64,000 nucleotides of DNA from Taiwanofungus camphoratus (Eukaryota > Basidiomycota > Agaricomycetes > Polyporales > Taiwanofungaceae): positions 1,054,001-1,118,000 of the forward strand of contig CP021232.1 in the NCBI GenBank assembly GCA_003999685.1, given 5' to 3'. The notes beneath the pieces were generated by a model. That model saw only the letters and a program-made list of their open reading frames with translations. It was not told the DNA's origin and made no database searches. This document shows, one piece after another, positions 22,979 to 36,715 of the stretch. The position numbers and the translations under genes were made by a program. Positions within the stretch are counted from its first letter, which is position 1; each line of letters begins with the position of its first letter.

Positions 22979-23675
22979 CCTGATATCAATATTTGTTGGA
23001 ATATTTTCCAGAGAAAAATTGTTGCCAAAGATTCAAAGTAGTAGTTCAGTTGTATGCTTGACTTAAACACGTAGGCGAGCACAAGGGGCAACTTCATCCT
23101 GAAAGTGCGACCTCATCCCAAAAAAGTGAACACAGAGACCCCGGGCACCAGATCAGTACAACTGTTATCGAAGATAAGGTAACATTTCGCTCTGGATGAT
23201 CAGATGCTCAGATTTAAAGATGATCAGCACACAAGAACATGTTATCCTGCCGGCAGTGTTTTGTATCGAGAGTTGTAACCCAGATATTGAAGAGCTCATA
23301 AATGTAATGTCGGACCAGGCCTTTACATCAGTCTATACAAATGAGTATGGAAACATTTTACACAGCACCGAGTACACGCTGAAATCGCGCTTAGATGACT
23401 TGTTGTGGGCATATTTCTTATACGGTGCGATGGCGTGCAAAGATTTTTGCTATTGACCTTGATTTTGATACATTCCGACTATGATATGGAGGTAAAAATA
23501 TGTCCTGTTCATAATGTATGCAATCACGCTCTACGCGGGATGTGATGAGTCAGCAAAGTACATGAGTCCGAGTGAAGGAATGCAAAAGTACGATATGAAA
23601 AATGTCCCAGCTGCGTAAGTAACGTTCTCAAAGTCGGAAAACAGTCCACACTCTAGTTAATGCACCTTACAATGT
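22979..23675. other. Intergenic: TBCC promoter and chitin synthase 3' flank
   Basis: No gene recognised. An 86-codon plus frame at 23196-23456 has no domain, no splice continuation and a composition typical of AT-rich noise. Confidence 0.5.
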
Positions 23676-26600
23676 TCAACCGGCACGGCTAAGTAGTACC
23701 CTATCAATAGCATCGTTGATAGCCCGCTTGCGAGGAGATAGATCCATGCCAAAGCGCTGTTCAAGCCTGCTGCGGATCTCTCTCTTTGTTGTGGTAGTGA
23801 GATCGGCGTCACGCAGGATGTCCTCCACCGCACGCTCAATGTCAGCGTCAGACGGTCCTCCTGGAAGAAAGTCGGTATCTTCCGGACTTCTCGTCGCCGG
23901 AATGTGAACATCAAGGTAGTTACTGACGGGCCGTGAAGGTGTAGGTTGATGGAGCACACTTGACGGATACCCAGAGTTGGATAAAGGTGTATTGCGACCG
24001 GATTGATAGCCTGGTGGGGGGTACATCATCATGGCGGCTTGGGAAGGTGAAGGAGAGTAAGCCCTCGACATCGCTGGCTCGTAGTATGTTTCACGACCGT
24101 AAACAGAAGCAGTATGAGATTCAGCGTAGCCATCGATGTGCATCTTGGTAGGAGGTACCCAAGATCCGATGCTATGGTTGGACTCTTTGTCCCATAACTC
24201 GTTTTCCTAGCAAATAGCAAAGTATGAGTACAGAATGTGTGACAATGAAACGTCCAACAAAGCGTACATAATCATTCCACGATTTCAGCGGGATCGATCG
24301 TGGATCAAATTTGCCCTCATCCTACGACGAATCAGATCTTATTCACCAAATGGCAATGCAAGCAGGGAAGAGACGTACGTGGACAACGATCTTCTTGCCC
24401 GACTCACCCAACACGACACGAGTTGCACCCCATGAGAAGTCATCCATCTTCCAGAACGAGTACAACGGAAGGAAGAACGAGAAGGCAGGAATGGCAAGGA
24501 TATAGAACACCATCCAGCCGATCATGTCCCATTTACGACGCAGAACGAAGACGAGTGCTTGTAGACCGTACACAGCCGCGATCATGATGATGGATATGAC
24601 TGGTATCGTCTCGTGCCTGCCAGCACCTAAATAGATAAGGTAGACGATCTATACAATGTGGTCAAAAGTACATCAAACAATCAACAAAGTTTCGCTCACA
24701 TAGGCCACTGTCACCGGCTGGATGATCGTCGACAACAGATCAATCATGACGACAAATCGCATGGAGAAACAGCAGAATCCACAAAGGTGCTCGAGGAAAA
24801 TCAGCTCCCCTAGGTTGTGAACAGTCGAGTTGATCCACCGCCGCCGCTGGGACAACAGGACCCTCCAATCATCAGGAGCTACAGTGTACGCGTGGGCATC
24901 TCTAACGAACTGGGTCTTGCAAGTTGGAAAATGCTTCAGCACAATAGTCGTTAGGTAGCGATCTTCACCGAGATGTAACAAATTCTTCATGTGCAGTGTG
25001 TCAACTCGGTTCTCCGAGTAGTCGTCCAGGATCTGGTTGGATATGAACAGAGGCTTGTGTGTATCCGGCGTACGGAGGCGGTATAAGGTGAAACAACCAG
25101 GAAGACAACTGACGCCACCAAACAAACTTTCGAATGCCTTTGCCATATGATGTGAGATGAAGTACTCATAAACCTGGATAAGGTGGTCAAATCGTACACC
25201 AACACGGATACCTCCGTAAAACTCACCTGCATCATGGTTACAAGGGATTGCTTTGCGTTCGCCAGCTCTGTCTCTCCGCAAACCCCAAGCAGTTTCTTAT
25301 CGTGAACCATACTGAGGTAGCAAGTGTGAGATGATAAGATAATAAGAAATCAGTAATGACATAAAAGACGCACGCAGAGATCAAGCGGTTCAGGGACATC
25401 GGGGCCACAGTGGTGTCGGCGTCAACCATGAAAACGTATTCGTAGAATGAGGGGTTCACGCCAATCACATTCTTGATTTGATGATAAATCTCGAGTTCGA
25501 GAGGACTCATGGGTGAGTTGAAGTGCACCTAAGCAAGTGATGTAAGTGACCTGTCGTAGCCATTGCAGCATGGAAAATACCTTGTTCAAGAAGCGCATAA
25601 TCAAGAGTTGGGAATCACGCTTTCCACGGTTGCCTGGTCGCTGTTTCTCTCCAGGTTTACCACACTTGACGACTACTATATACGGTACCACGTGGCCCGC
25701 TGTTTCGTAGAGACCTGAAAAGACCTTTCCCATGTTGTGCTGCTTTGTGCCTTCGCCGAGCGAAAGGAAACTGAGGGGCTCAGCATCGACATTGGGATTT
25801 GCTCCCAAAATATCCAGGACGATACGAGGAGTCGGCTGGTCGTTGCCGGAGCCCACAACCATACCATCACAAATGATGAAGAGGAGTTTGCGTTTGTCAT
25901 CGTATTTCATTTGTGCCAGCGAGTCGATGGTCTTCTGGAGTGAAGAATGGCCTTCCGTATAACAAGGGACTTGACATATGACAAACTTGTCATGGTCTTC
26001 AGGCGCACGAGCTGAACCGAAATTGATAGACGCTATAAATTTGAAACCAATGACGCTGACCATCACGATTGAGAGCGCCAAGAGGATGTAGGTGGCAAAT
26101 TCACATTTCGGGGAATTACGGGTGTCGACTTTGCCAATCGCAAAAAGGTTTCGTAGACAAGTCGTTTGCCAGCCAAGAACCCGTGGGTCGAGGTTGAGAC
26201 CATTTAGCTTTTTGGTTACATCCTGCCCCGAATTGTATTGGAACACGTCGACCACATTCTGGTCCATAAAGTGTGTGTCGATACCCGATGGAAGTATCTC
26301 GTTCTTGAGTGGTGCAGTGGAAGGCCCGTTCTTGATATACGACGTCAGGTCGTAGACAATCCCGTTGTACACTCCGACGGAATTACCGGTACTTGCCATA
26401 TTGGACAGGTCTTTCTTAGTGTATCCCATCCATCCAACGCGATTGTTCCATCGCATTTGGACCATAGCTTCGAAGTACCAATCCGGACGCGGATCGTTGG
26501 TCCAGGCTCGGAAATCATGATATTGAGCATTCGCATCCGTATTGTTACTGGAATCCAGTACAACATACGGACTAACGTTGCCATTGACCCCGTTACACAA

Positions 26601-29600
26601 GGCACTGACCTACGTAATGATTAAATTGGCCTTCAGCTTGAAACAAAAGGACAAAACGGATATTTTACCTGCACTGGGAAAATATTATTAGCAGATGTAC
26701 CGCCGTAGTTCAATATCGACTTCGAAGGAACCACAGGGACGACCCGCTCGTGTGTGGCAGCAACCTGGGTTAAGTCGAACACTTCTCCGCGTATCGTCGT
26801 GTAGACATTATTGGGATTGTTTTTGTACGAATGGCTCTGCAATTCGTCAGTCGTGAAGACATGTTCCGTGGGACAGATCAAGGGCCCAAAAATCGCGATG
26901 ACGAAGACGGCACAACCACACACAAACCAGATAAGCATATTGAGCGCCAGCTTCTCCCTCCACGCTTGTTGGATATCAGGACGCTTCATACGACCAATCC
27001 AGGCCAAAAGTGGGGTAGGAACCCAGAACGTCAAAATCCAACAAAGGATGACCCATCGCTTGCGCAGCGGACCTTCCTTAATGACCTCTGCAGTTTCACC
27101 TTCAAGGATTTCACCCGCTAGGGGCTCTTTCTCCGCCAGACCTTTCTTGTCTGCATTCTGGAACATATTTCGCGAAGGTGCATACGACTCAGTTCCGTAG
27201 GAGATGGAGTCGTTATCACGTTGGCTCGTGTAAGCGCTGCGGCCATCGTAATCGTCGCTTCGAAGGGACTTCCGCTCATCGTAATCATCGTACATATCCG
27301 CTCGTTGGAAAGGAGAGGCATTCGCAACGAGTGGAAGCGCCTGGTTCGACTGTCCAAAAGGATCGTTGTAGCCGCCTTCATAAGGTGATTCAGCGCCTGG
27401 AGTCTGATATGGCGCATACGGGTCGCCGAGCCCTCTAGGATCAAGACCCGCTTCAGCTTCTGCATCCCGGAGTCTGTTACGCTTCTGTTCCTCTGTATCT
27501 TTCGAGCGCAAATCATCCTCGAATGCCCGGAACGCCGCTTGAGATAGGAAAACCTGAAGAAAGGTCAAATATTATTTTCAATAACAAAGTGGGCGGAAAG
27601 CTTGCCTTGTGCAATCCGAGAACAACATCTTTCTCCTCTAGACCTAAGGCTGTTCTCGCCTGGTCCACCTGTTCCCGAGGATCTCCTTCGATGATGTTCA
27701 AGGCCGTCAACTGTGATTTATATCTCTGCACAAGCTCGTCCGGTGTCATGTTTACCTCGAAGACGTTCACAGATCTCCTCGCTATCTCCGCTAGGCCCAG
27801 ACTTCTCACTTGTCCCTTGACAGACCGGCCCTCCATTTGGTTTGGCAACTGCGAATCGTTCGGATTGATGCAGAACACATACCATGACTGCGTCTCATCG
27901 AGCGTCTCGAATAAGGTGTCCAGTGCGGCACGGAACTCGCCTGCAACACAGGGAGGGCCACTCGAAGTGGCGATGGTACCAAGGGGTTCCTCGTCGTCCT
28001 TGTCTTTCTCGTCAATGTCACCTTCCTTGAGAGTGGGCATACGCTTGATGTTGTTCTTCCTACGTGTTGAAGGAGCTCGCATTGGCTTGACAGGCTGCTG
28101 GGCTGAAACGAGCGTGTCTTCGTTGCGAGGATGAGCTTGGGTGGCGATTGCTTTGCCAGAATACAGCCCTCGTACGAAAGGATTCGTCGATCCCGACCCG
28201 TCGGTAGCGGGAGCATCTCCCGTGGTACTGTTACCACGCAAAAGGGAAACGAAGTCGGGGTTGAGTGCGTCAAGGTTTCGTTCGAGAAAACCTTCAGAAG
28301 AATAAGTGACAGGGCCGCTGAAGTGATTGACGGTGAACGTCGGGAAGCCAGAGCGGTCGATCGCTCCCGCTTTGAACGAGGAATGATTTCCCCACCGTTT
28401 GCTGAATGACTCGACCATAGTCTGATCCGTCTTCCTGGGCATGCGCCGCGCCTGATCATCCATGATGTGAATCAGACCACCAGGCTTGTTCGTTAGGAGA
28501 CGGAGGCACTCGGAATTATCGAAGTATGGGATCTGTGGGACGAAGCGCGAGATGCCCTCGCTCGTATACTCGGCGGTATGACTCTCGAAAAGCCGTTTTT
28601 GAACAAAATTTTGCAACTTCTCGTTGGCGAAGTTAACACAAAACTGATCAAGAGAGTTCGGGCGGCTTGTCATATTCTGCGGGCCTGGTAAGTCGAAGAG
28701 TCCAATGAACATATTGAAGTCGTCACGGCAGAGGCGTTGATTGATGTGCTCGTTCAACCACGCGAAAAGCAGCGAGTAAAGCGACTTGGCAAGCTCATCT
28801 CGATTGTCCGCAGCACCGTCGGGATCGAGGAACACTGTGCACAACTCCTTCTTGACCAGCTTCGTCCTGTATGACAACGCCGCCTCCAGCGCCGCCGGTT
28901 GCACCCCCAGAAAATCCGCCACAATATCCAGGACGTCGGTGTTACGTACGACCGCAGCGTCCTCATTACGATGGCGGTCGATCGTAAACTCGAGGTTACC
29001 GAGGTGAAGGATAGCCGCGACCAGTTGGCACGTCTGTGCCACATGCCTTTTTGAGAATCCCACGTTCTTCAACGCCATCTTCAGCTGGTCGAAACGGACA
29101 GCGTCCTCACTCCGACCAGCATTGCCCCGGCCTGACACAAGATTCCGCTGTCCTAGGTAACGATAAGTGGTCTTCTCGAGAAGGTGGAGGTGCTGCCTCT
29201 CGTCCGCAGACGCGCCCGCCACGAGATAATAGAAGATGTGGAAATTACGCTCGCCAGACGGTGCCCCGGCAACTCGATTGCGCTCCAGGTAGTAATCCAA
29301 GGTCTTGATGCCACATAGACGCCCACGGTCAGTGAACTGTAGCTCTGTGTACTTTCCGAACCGTGAGGCATTCGGATTAAACAGCGTACGTGCGTTGCCA
29401 AATGTTTCGAGGACGAACTCAGCCGCAGGTACCTGGTGGGCCAACTTGGAGCCCTTCTTTCCTGGCTGACTGACGCTTAGCTCAAGCAAAGTCTTGATCG
29501 CCAGTCTGCGGTTCTCCGACTTGCCGCTCCCAGTCTCACCGCTATTGCGGCGATTAGAACACGACAACAGTGCGATCTCGAAGTAACACACCTCAAGAGA

Positions 29601-29932
29601 ATGGACTGATCTTGGCTGGTCCTCCGCATATGATAGTACGCATTGTTGGCGAGCTGAAAGATGTGGGGCGGCTCCCTAACCATGCTTGGAGACGTGTCGC
29701 GGTACTCTGCGGCGTACTTGTGCAGGACCGAGTCGGAATTACTAGAGACATACTTGTGTGGATTAACGGCGACCAATGCAGAAGTGCCGATGCTGGTGTA
29801 TATGTTGTCGGACATAAATCGTTCGCGCAGACATGAGACTATGATGTCTTCGGAGACTGGGGAAAGTGTTGCCAGGTCGGTGACAGCTTCAAGCTGCTGA
29901 TGCAGCGTCATTGTCGACTGCCGCCGATTCAT
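23676..29932 (-). CDS. Class V chitin synthase with myosin motor-like domain
   Basis: Plasma-membrane enzyme polymerising UDP-GlcNAc into chitin at growing tips and septa. Exons: 29932-29592, 29541-27606, 27553-26669, 26609-25581, 25528-25374, 25311-25227, 25173-24700, 24648-24379, 24321-24268 and 24206-23676, giving 1,919 residues, the expected size. In order: a myosin head-like domain with P-loop GETGSGKSE at about 115; transmembrane helices; a cytochrome b5-like segment ([12 protein letters not shown]); the chitin synthase core with MVDADTT, GEDRYLT (about 1,547) and the catalytic QRRRW (about 1,585); a C-terminal membrane cluster; and a DEK_C domain ending DRVLLSRAG. Intron 2 (27554-27605) has a GC donor (AAG|GCAAGC), needed to keep the LHK-VFLSQ junction. 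Other introns are 50-62 nt GT-AG. Confidence 0.96.
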
Positions 29933-30517
29933 GGTGGACAACACCAGGCGCAATCAATGCAAAAGGGTAGGACCTCGTCGTAAGGAATGGTGTGGAAGGT
30001 GCTCTGGGTGAGAAACTGAGAACTGCCTGCTCGTTGACATGCCAAAGATAACCTAATATAGAATTACATAATATATATACATGGCAAGTCAGTTAATATG
30101 TAAATAACCCTAACCTCATCTGCAACTTCATTCCTGACTCTGTTACTAATCATTATTTGCAGGGCAATGCAATAAAATGGCCATGGTGCTGGTCATATAC
30201 ACCCAGGCCTAGGAATGTTTTCATGACTTCGTGGGCAAAGACCTTGAGCTTCAGGAGCTTGAAGAACATAGATATCGGCAGAATTACGGAAACATTCTCA
30301 TGAGAATGCTGGTGATCACAGGCCGCTATGCGAAAGCGGAACAAACTTTCCCAGACGCAACGTGAGCATTTTGCAACTGGACGAGATCGATTCATTACAA
30401 AGCAAGATGTACTGTGCATACACTTCGCGATCCATACGTGCTTCCTGCCAACATGCTGCGTTCGCGCCCAAAAAGACCCTCCAAGGACTCGTGCAAACAT
30501 ACCAGACAGCCTTTTAT
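29933..30517. other. Intergenic: chitin synthase promoter
   Basis: Region between the chitin synthase start and the acid phosphatase stop. It has an AT-rich patch near 30050-30110. No gene or RNA is seen. Confidence 0.5.
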
Positions 30518-32441
30518 CTATAGGGTCAACAAAAGCCCCAAAGCAGCTAACAAAGCAGAAAAGTAGGGTACAGCAACCTTGTCGGAACCAGACGAACTGG
30601 GGGTAGCACTCGGGGAGCTGAAGGTCTTCACCCCGTTGGGATAGTCGTAACCGGGGTTAGTAGCCCAGGGTGTATCCTGGCCCTTACCGGTGAGGTTGAC
30701 GGGCGCAGGAAGAGATGCGGCACTGATCGACGTGTCTAGTCCCGGGCCTTGGAAAACGGCACCACCACCGGGACCTACTGCACTCATATTGGGTGCAGCA
30801 AAGGGTACGTAATACTCAGGGTTCAGCGGCCCAGGAATAGTGCCTGTGATGTTGAGCAGCGCTTCAAGGCAGAAGATCAACACGGGCCACGCAAATTTTC
30901 AAGCAAACGGGAATGCACTTACGGATCGCGCTTGAATTGGCGCTAATGCCATTGTTCTTCCAGCCGGTAGCATTCGCCACCCAAGAAAAGACGTTGTTTA
31001 GGGTGGCGTTCGTATCTCCACGTCCCAGAGAGCCGAGTCCCCAGTTTGCTTCAACTGTAGAAATACAAGAGTAGTGCGTGTAGAACGTGTCGTCTGTCGT
31101 GTTACGGAGATTGGCCGGAAGACCACCGCCAATGGCGAGGGTCCAAACTCGGTTATTGATGCTGTAAGCTACAAAGCTTTGTTTCAGCAACAAAACATCG
31201 TCGGGCACATCCGTAGGACTTACTCTCAGTCTCATCGAATGTGAGTAAGATAATAGTACGATTGTCGTTGAACCGCTCATCACCGAGGAGAGGTATCAGC
31301 CAATACTGAATCCATTGGCTCATGAAGTCAACTGTGGTGTCGTGACCCTAGGTAGAGAGTGATCGTGAACAATGCACTCTTCAAGTCACTATCGACGTAC
31401 GTCGTTCACAAGGTTGGGAGTGATAAAACTCCATTGAGAGATGGCACTGTTATTCAAATCGTTGGCAAAGTCGTTGACTACGTAAATGAAATACGTTCAG
31501 GACGCGTAGATCCGAATTGACCAATCGCTTCACTTACAGTTACGAATTCTCAGAGCACGCTCTGTTACGTTCGAAATCGAGTCGAAAATGATCAGAGGGT
31601 TGTGCTTGCGCACGTAATACGTGTAATTGCCAGACCCAGCTGCAACACAACGAGTCAAGTCAGCAGGATGTTTCTGCATCGTTGAATCGTATCAACACGT
31701 ACTGATATAATCAGCCGAAGTGTAGTTGAAGCCCTGAAACCAAGGTTGACATATTTCTAGAGTCTGAAGGTCACATTTCTTACAGTGAACCCATCATACG
31801 GCACAGATTCCTGGTCTGTCGAGCGAACAGCTTGAGCGATGGACGCAAGCGCTTGACCTCACTCACATGAAGACCAAGAAACGTTCTTTTGCTCAAGTAA
31901 ATCAACGATGGTAGATATGTTCTGCGGAATGGCACCTTTGTGAAACAGGACGTTGTGAGATGTCTAAGGCCTACATGAGTCTGGAAAGATTATACGCACG
32001 GAAATCATCAACCGCATTACCGAAGAAATCACCACCGGCCACCGCAATGTAATTGGGTTCCGAAGGGTGTGTCATGGCATAATACGAGGTGAACAGGAGA
32101 CCTTGAGTAGCTAACTGCTGGAAAGTGGGCGATGAAGCCGCCGTCTCGTCTACACACAAAGATCCCGAGAAGAGAAATTGAATTTTGATCGCTCATGTTC
32201 AAGAACGATGACACTCACAATCAGTGTTCTCAAACCAGATCTGGATGAACCGGTCAAATGCCTTCCCAGTCACAAGGGGTCCATTAGAAATGGTGTTATT
32301 GGTAGGCCCAGTGTAGTTAGTAGATGTTGAATACGGTGAGAAAGCTGGCTTTTGGAACGTCTGAGCGGTCGCGGCGAATGATAGGGTGGCATATACGAGA
32401 ATGGACCCGACAAGGACCACAGACCGAGCGACGTGCATCAT
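30518..32441 (-). CDS. Secreted, probably GPI-anchored acid phosphatase (phosphoesterase family), with an apparent frameshift
   Basis: Releases phosphate from organic esters outside the cell. Exons: 32441-32219, 32149-32000, 31935-31867, 31815-31784, 31733-31703, 31639-31538, 31479-31401, 31347-31224, 31168-30923 and 30861-30518, giving about 465 residues. It has a signal peptide (MMHVARSVVLVGSILVYATL), then IWFENTDYE, AMTHPSEPNYIAVAGGDFFG, ITPNLVNDGHDTT, LLTFDETE and STVEANWGLGSLG, all landmarks of the fungal phosphoesterase-type acid phosphatases (Pfam Phosphoesterase). A Ser-rich stretch and hydrophobic end (YFSALLAALGLLLTL) suggest a GPI anchor. Odd: exon 7 contains a (GA)4 run (31433-31440 and on) that puts the two halves of the exon 2 nt out of frame; three GA units would fit the family. 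It is either a real lesion or an assembly slip. Confidence 0.87.
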
Positions 32442-33608
32442 ACCAACACCGAAGCAATTATCAGCGACCGAGGCGGTTGACTGGTAAGAAAATTCGGACT
32501 AAAGAGCCATTTTATGCGATAGCTCTTTCACACAAACGTCGCGGAATATTCCAAACCGTGTCCTCGTACCTGAGACAGGCCAATTGGACGGATATACATA
32601 GCACCGCGCGTTTCGCGACCACACATAGCAGAGGGTCTGATACCTGATGCATGATAGCCGATCACATGTGTATGTAGCTCTTATTTGGGCAGGATTTATG
32701 AACGCACGGTAGCCACGAACGTGCACGACCGCCAAGTACAACTTGAATCATAAATGAAGTGTCCTAGTCTATTCCCAGAGCGTCCAAATGGCTGTGTACT
32801 TCTGACCGGGACTCCGGGTGGATATCAGGCTGTGGCAAAGTGTACAAAGAGGACGGACGAATAAGTCACACTTAATCCCAGAAGGTCTCAGACCATGCGA
32901 TGGAGGTCCATGCAGAAATCGATTCCAGGCATGCTTGCTCGGATATATACACCTAATACTCCAGTGACGTTATTGAAAGAAGTTTTATTCATGTCTCAAC
33001 CAACAATCCGCTCTCGTCTGTGGGAGAAAGGAAAGGGATGCCCAGATGGTGAGCTACAGGGCTAGGAAAGCCTGGTGATTAGCCAGGGCGGGACGCGGAG
33101 CAAGGAGATAGCCGCTCGGGAGGTCGGGCAAAACTTCAAGCTGTGCGGATTGCTCACAAAGATGTAGCAGACATCAGTGTTCAAACGGCAAACGGCAAAC
33201 GATAATACCAAATGGCCTGCATTCCTCGAACCACACCGTTACATGGAATGTGCTCGTACGAATGTTTAGATGATATGAAATGAAAGCTGCATATATGATA
33301 CTGTGGGTGAGGCAGGGGGGAGAAAAACGGGAGACCGACTAAAGGCGGGTGAGGTAGAACGTGACTGAAACGATGTGAACGATGGTGGATACGGAGAAAG
33401 CGCGACGAACGCGGTCGCGCACTGGCGAGGGGACCTACGCTCGGCCGGACGCTAGGGCCGGCCGAACCCTCGCGCAACCGTGAGAGGCTGGCCCCAGCAC
33501 AAACCTACACAGCGCTACAACATTAAGAGCATGACACAGCAAGAACCATATCGACCTGATTGGACACATGCTCCAGTGTATAACACAAAATCCTATACGC
33601 CAGCTTAT
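32442..33608. other. Intergenic: phosphatase promoter and oxidase 3' flank
   Basis: 1.17 kb with no recognised gene. There is a short tandem of AAACGGC units at about 33182-33202. 33300-33480 is GC- and purine-rich, and its 98-codon minus frame is Arg/Pro/Ser-rich noise. Confidence 0.5.
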
Positions 33609-36335
33609 TTATGATCTGGAACATTGATCGAGCATGTACTGGGGGATGTCGAAGTTCGCGCTTTCCGAGGGTAGAACGTTGAATTGGAATAAGAGACCGG
33701 CGGCCTACATGCGCCATTCAGTCAATGATCGCCCGCTGTGGTATCGAGACACTCACCATATGCCATTGAATGTCTACAGACATTTTTGCGATGAAGTCAA
33801 AAACATAACGCGGATAACAGAGATGGGACTTACGACAGTGGAAGGCCCAGTAGCCTGGGTTGTCCGCCTCAAACCACAGGATCATCCACGTATACGCAGG
33901 AATGACGACCGTGTCGCGCCTGAAATGAATGATAGCCGGTTAGAGTACCACGAAAAGGCTTGAGTGTTGACTTACAGCATTGGTGTGGTGTTGTTCACTT
34001 TCTCTCCCTGATATCGTCCGTCGCCATCCGCCATGATCCAGAACTAGAGAGCACAAATCAGCTATAGATCCGTGAGAACGAGGGAGGGAAGGTGCTGTTT
34101 AGCCATACCTTATACCCGTGCAAATGGAAAGGGTGGTCGCCGTCGTCCAAGTTGTCTATGATCATTTGTGCCATCTGCACCTCGTTGATGGTCGTAATAA
34201 GCTGCGAGTCATCATAGTCCGCCGAGCCGTCAGACGTAGAGCCCGCGAGGTGCGCGTACAGACTCGACGTCTCGTTCAGCGGCGTCCATGACTGCAGCCA
34301 GCACTCGTGAGCAAGCGGCCGACGTCAGTTACCGGGCCGCGACCCACCGTCTGATTGATGAAAGCGAGGTAACGCGAAAAGTAGTCATCGCCGCCGGGGT
34401 ACTGCATCGAGATCGTGAAATACGTCGAGCTGTCCATGAACAGCTTCAGTCACAACGAAACGAAATGACAGCACTGAGTAGTCACAAGGTAGGCTCAGCA
34501 TTCGGGCCGCTGGCGATGGGCACGAGGTCCGACGTGTTCAGCTCGCCAGGTGCACTGCTTGGAAGGCTAGGCGGGTTGGAGAGCAACGCGGTGTCGGGCA
34601 TGGTGTCATCGCTCACGCCGTAGCGGATGACACCACGAATCTCCACCTCGCAGCCGGGATTGTCGTACTGCCGCGAGTCATGCAATCAGCCAACGCAGGG
34701 CGGGGAGACACCGGAAGGAAGGGCACTAACAGTGAAGGCGTTCTGGTCGAGGTCCGCGCGCATCCAGTACGCACCCGCAGTCTGATTCGTCGTGAGCAAG
34801 ACACTGTAGCGCTGCGCAACCGCCACGGAGACGCTTGAGACCTGGACCGGCTCGACAGCCGTCCCGTCGCCTTCGACGACCGTCAAGACGTGGCTGTCTA
34901 CGGAAAACTGCATCGCGACGAATGTGCCCGGGTTAATTAACCGCAGGCGGTATGTCTTGTTCCTAGAACATGCGCGAGGCGCTATCAGACCTCGCCTGCG
35001 AAAGGGAGCAGAATGCGGCTCACGGCTCGAGCGTGACGTTGAAGAACGTGCCGTTATACGCGCCCCATTGGCCGACGCCGTTGATTGTGCCACCGTCAGG
35101 CACAGGCTCGTTCCCCGGTGTGCCCGCGATGCCTCCAGGCTATGCAAAGTATAATCAATCGCTCGAGGGCGAAAGGACGAATCACCTACAGTGAAATAAT
35201 AATTGAGCAACGCAGCGGAGAAGCCGTGGTACAGGTCGGAAAGCTGGAGCACTAGATCGCCGTCGTAGGAAGGCACGGATTCGTTCTTCCCGTGAACAAC
35301 CACTGGGAACATCCATCAACCCGAGACCTATTACCGGCGTAACAACAACATGACACATACGAGCGCCAACAATCCCGTCTGTGTACTGCGTCCCAGCATC
35401 TACCGGCGTTTCGTTAGTTTGAGATCAGACATTCAGCCAGCGGATACGAACGCGCATGCCACCATGTAGACCCCACCCAGTCGTCTAGCTATCGTGCAAA
35501 TTCAGTATATGCGCGCCTATGCTCGAAAAAGACATAGGACGCTCACTGTGAAATTGTACACCATGGATTCGCCAGGTGGAATGCCGCACTGCGGGAGCTC
35601 ACCGTCAAGAACTTACGTCGCAATGAGATGAACACGCCTATACCTGGGTAATCGCATCCGTTCCGTCGTAATAGTTCGTGCCTCGCCTAAGTCGCACATT
35701 TAGGGCGAATATAACGGGTGGATATGGAATACTGACTGGTACAAACCGTGCCAGTGGATTGCACTGTGCTTGGATGTGTGCTGAGCGCGTGAATGGGGAC
35801 CCGGCGGTCGTTGTCACTCACGTGGAATTAGGCATATTGTTGGTCACATTGACGACGATCCTGTCTCCCATGTTGGCCTCAATCGTGGGGCCAGGGAACA
35901 GTCCTGAAGACGCCGCGATTCACTTGATTGAAATCATATCAAGGGCGCGTGAAGTTTCCTACCGTTCACAACAAGCATTAATTTCTCCACGCCGTCCGGG
36001 GCACCCATTGCCTCTGCGACTACAAAGTCGTAGTAGCGAGTGGTCGTAGGCGCATTAATCATGTCCATGTTCATGAAGGCCGCGCTCGAGTTCAGCGTCT
36101 GGACCGTCGGGAGGCTCGAGGACTTGTGATGGTGACGATGCCTCAGGCCCAAGCCAAGTCCGAGACCGAGTGCGAGGCCGAGAACGACCACGATAGATGC
36201 AGCTGCCGCTGCAAGCACCAATGGACGGCGCCATAACGGAATAGCAGCGCGAGGGCGGGCATGGGTCAACTTGGTGTCCTCGTCGCCGCCGAATGCCTCT
36301 TTGAGGTCATGCTGGCTAGAGGAGCCGGATGCCAT
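33609..36335 (-). CDS. Membrane-anchored multicopper oxidase (laccase-like)
   Basis: Copper oxidase coupling one-electron oxidation of phenols or metal ions to reduction of O2 to water. Seventeen exons: 36335-35963, 35903-35822, 35763-35737, 35686-35644, 35588-35547, 35488-35452, 35399-35361, 35302-35190, 35139-35024, 34962-34731, 34667-34486, 34429-34348, 34291-34109, 34043-33976, 33919-33834, 33773-33757 and 33704-33609, giving 605 residues. A short cytosolic N-terminus, then a single hydrophobic helix at about 35-58 and a His-rich linker: a type II anchor rather than a cleaved signal. All four copper motifs are present: IHWHGLYQ, WWHAHAG, HPFHLHGYKFW and HCHIQWHMAAGLL. The axial position after the type 1 Cys is Leu. 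It could be a ferroxidase-like or pigment oxidase; the substrate cannot be told from sequence. Confidence 0.94.
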
Positions 36336-36715
36336 TGCGCACGACTAGACGGAAACCTGGGAGCCTCGAGATGCCGAAGAAGTCAGTGCTACTTGAAAGG
36401 ATCGGTGATAGTCACCGAGGCCACTCAGTCGCAAGGAACGAACACCAAGACCAGGGTCCGGATGAGCGAATGTTCCCAGATCAATCCACGGAGGATATTT
36501 ATGAACACCAACGTGCGAATGTCAAATCCACGCGGTGTGTTCCCGCCCACCGCCCATGGTTATCGGCAGTGAGACATTGCTTGTTCGGCATGTTGCATGA
36601 ACAGAACAGAGACTCGAACGCGATCTGTCACAGTGTGACTCTACAAATCGTCCGATTATGATTGGCCATTACATGCAAGAGGAAAACTGTCGCTAAAGGC
36701 TGGCTGCAACAGCAC
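36336..36715. other. Intergenic: oxidase promoter and PTPA 3' flank
   Basis: 380 bp between same-strand genes. No clear element beyond the expected promoter. Confidence 0.45.

Noticed and set aside
23196-23456. 86-codon plus-strand ORF
   Set aside because: AT-rich intergenic frame with no domain, no splice partners and no clear promoter.
33181-33477. 98-codon minus-strand Arg/Ser/Pro frame
   Set aside because: Purine-rich low complexity beyond the oxidase stop codon.
35400-35451. A possible sixth GC-AG intron in the multicopper oxidase (CATGC|GCGTTC)
   Set aside because: A GTTCGT donor three bases further keeps the frame and gives the required WWHAHAG copper motif.
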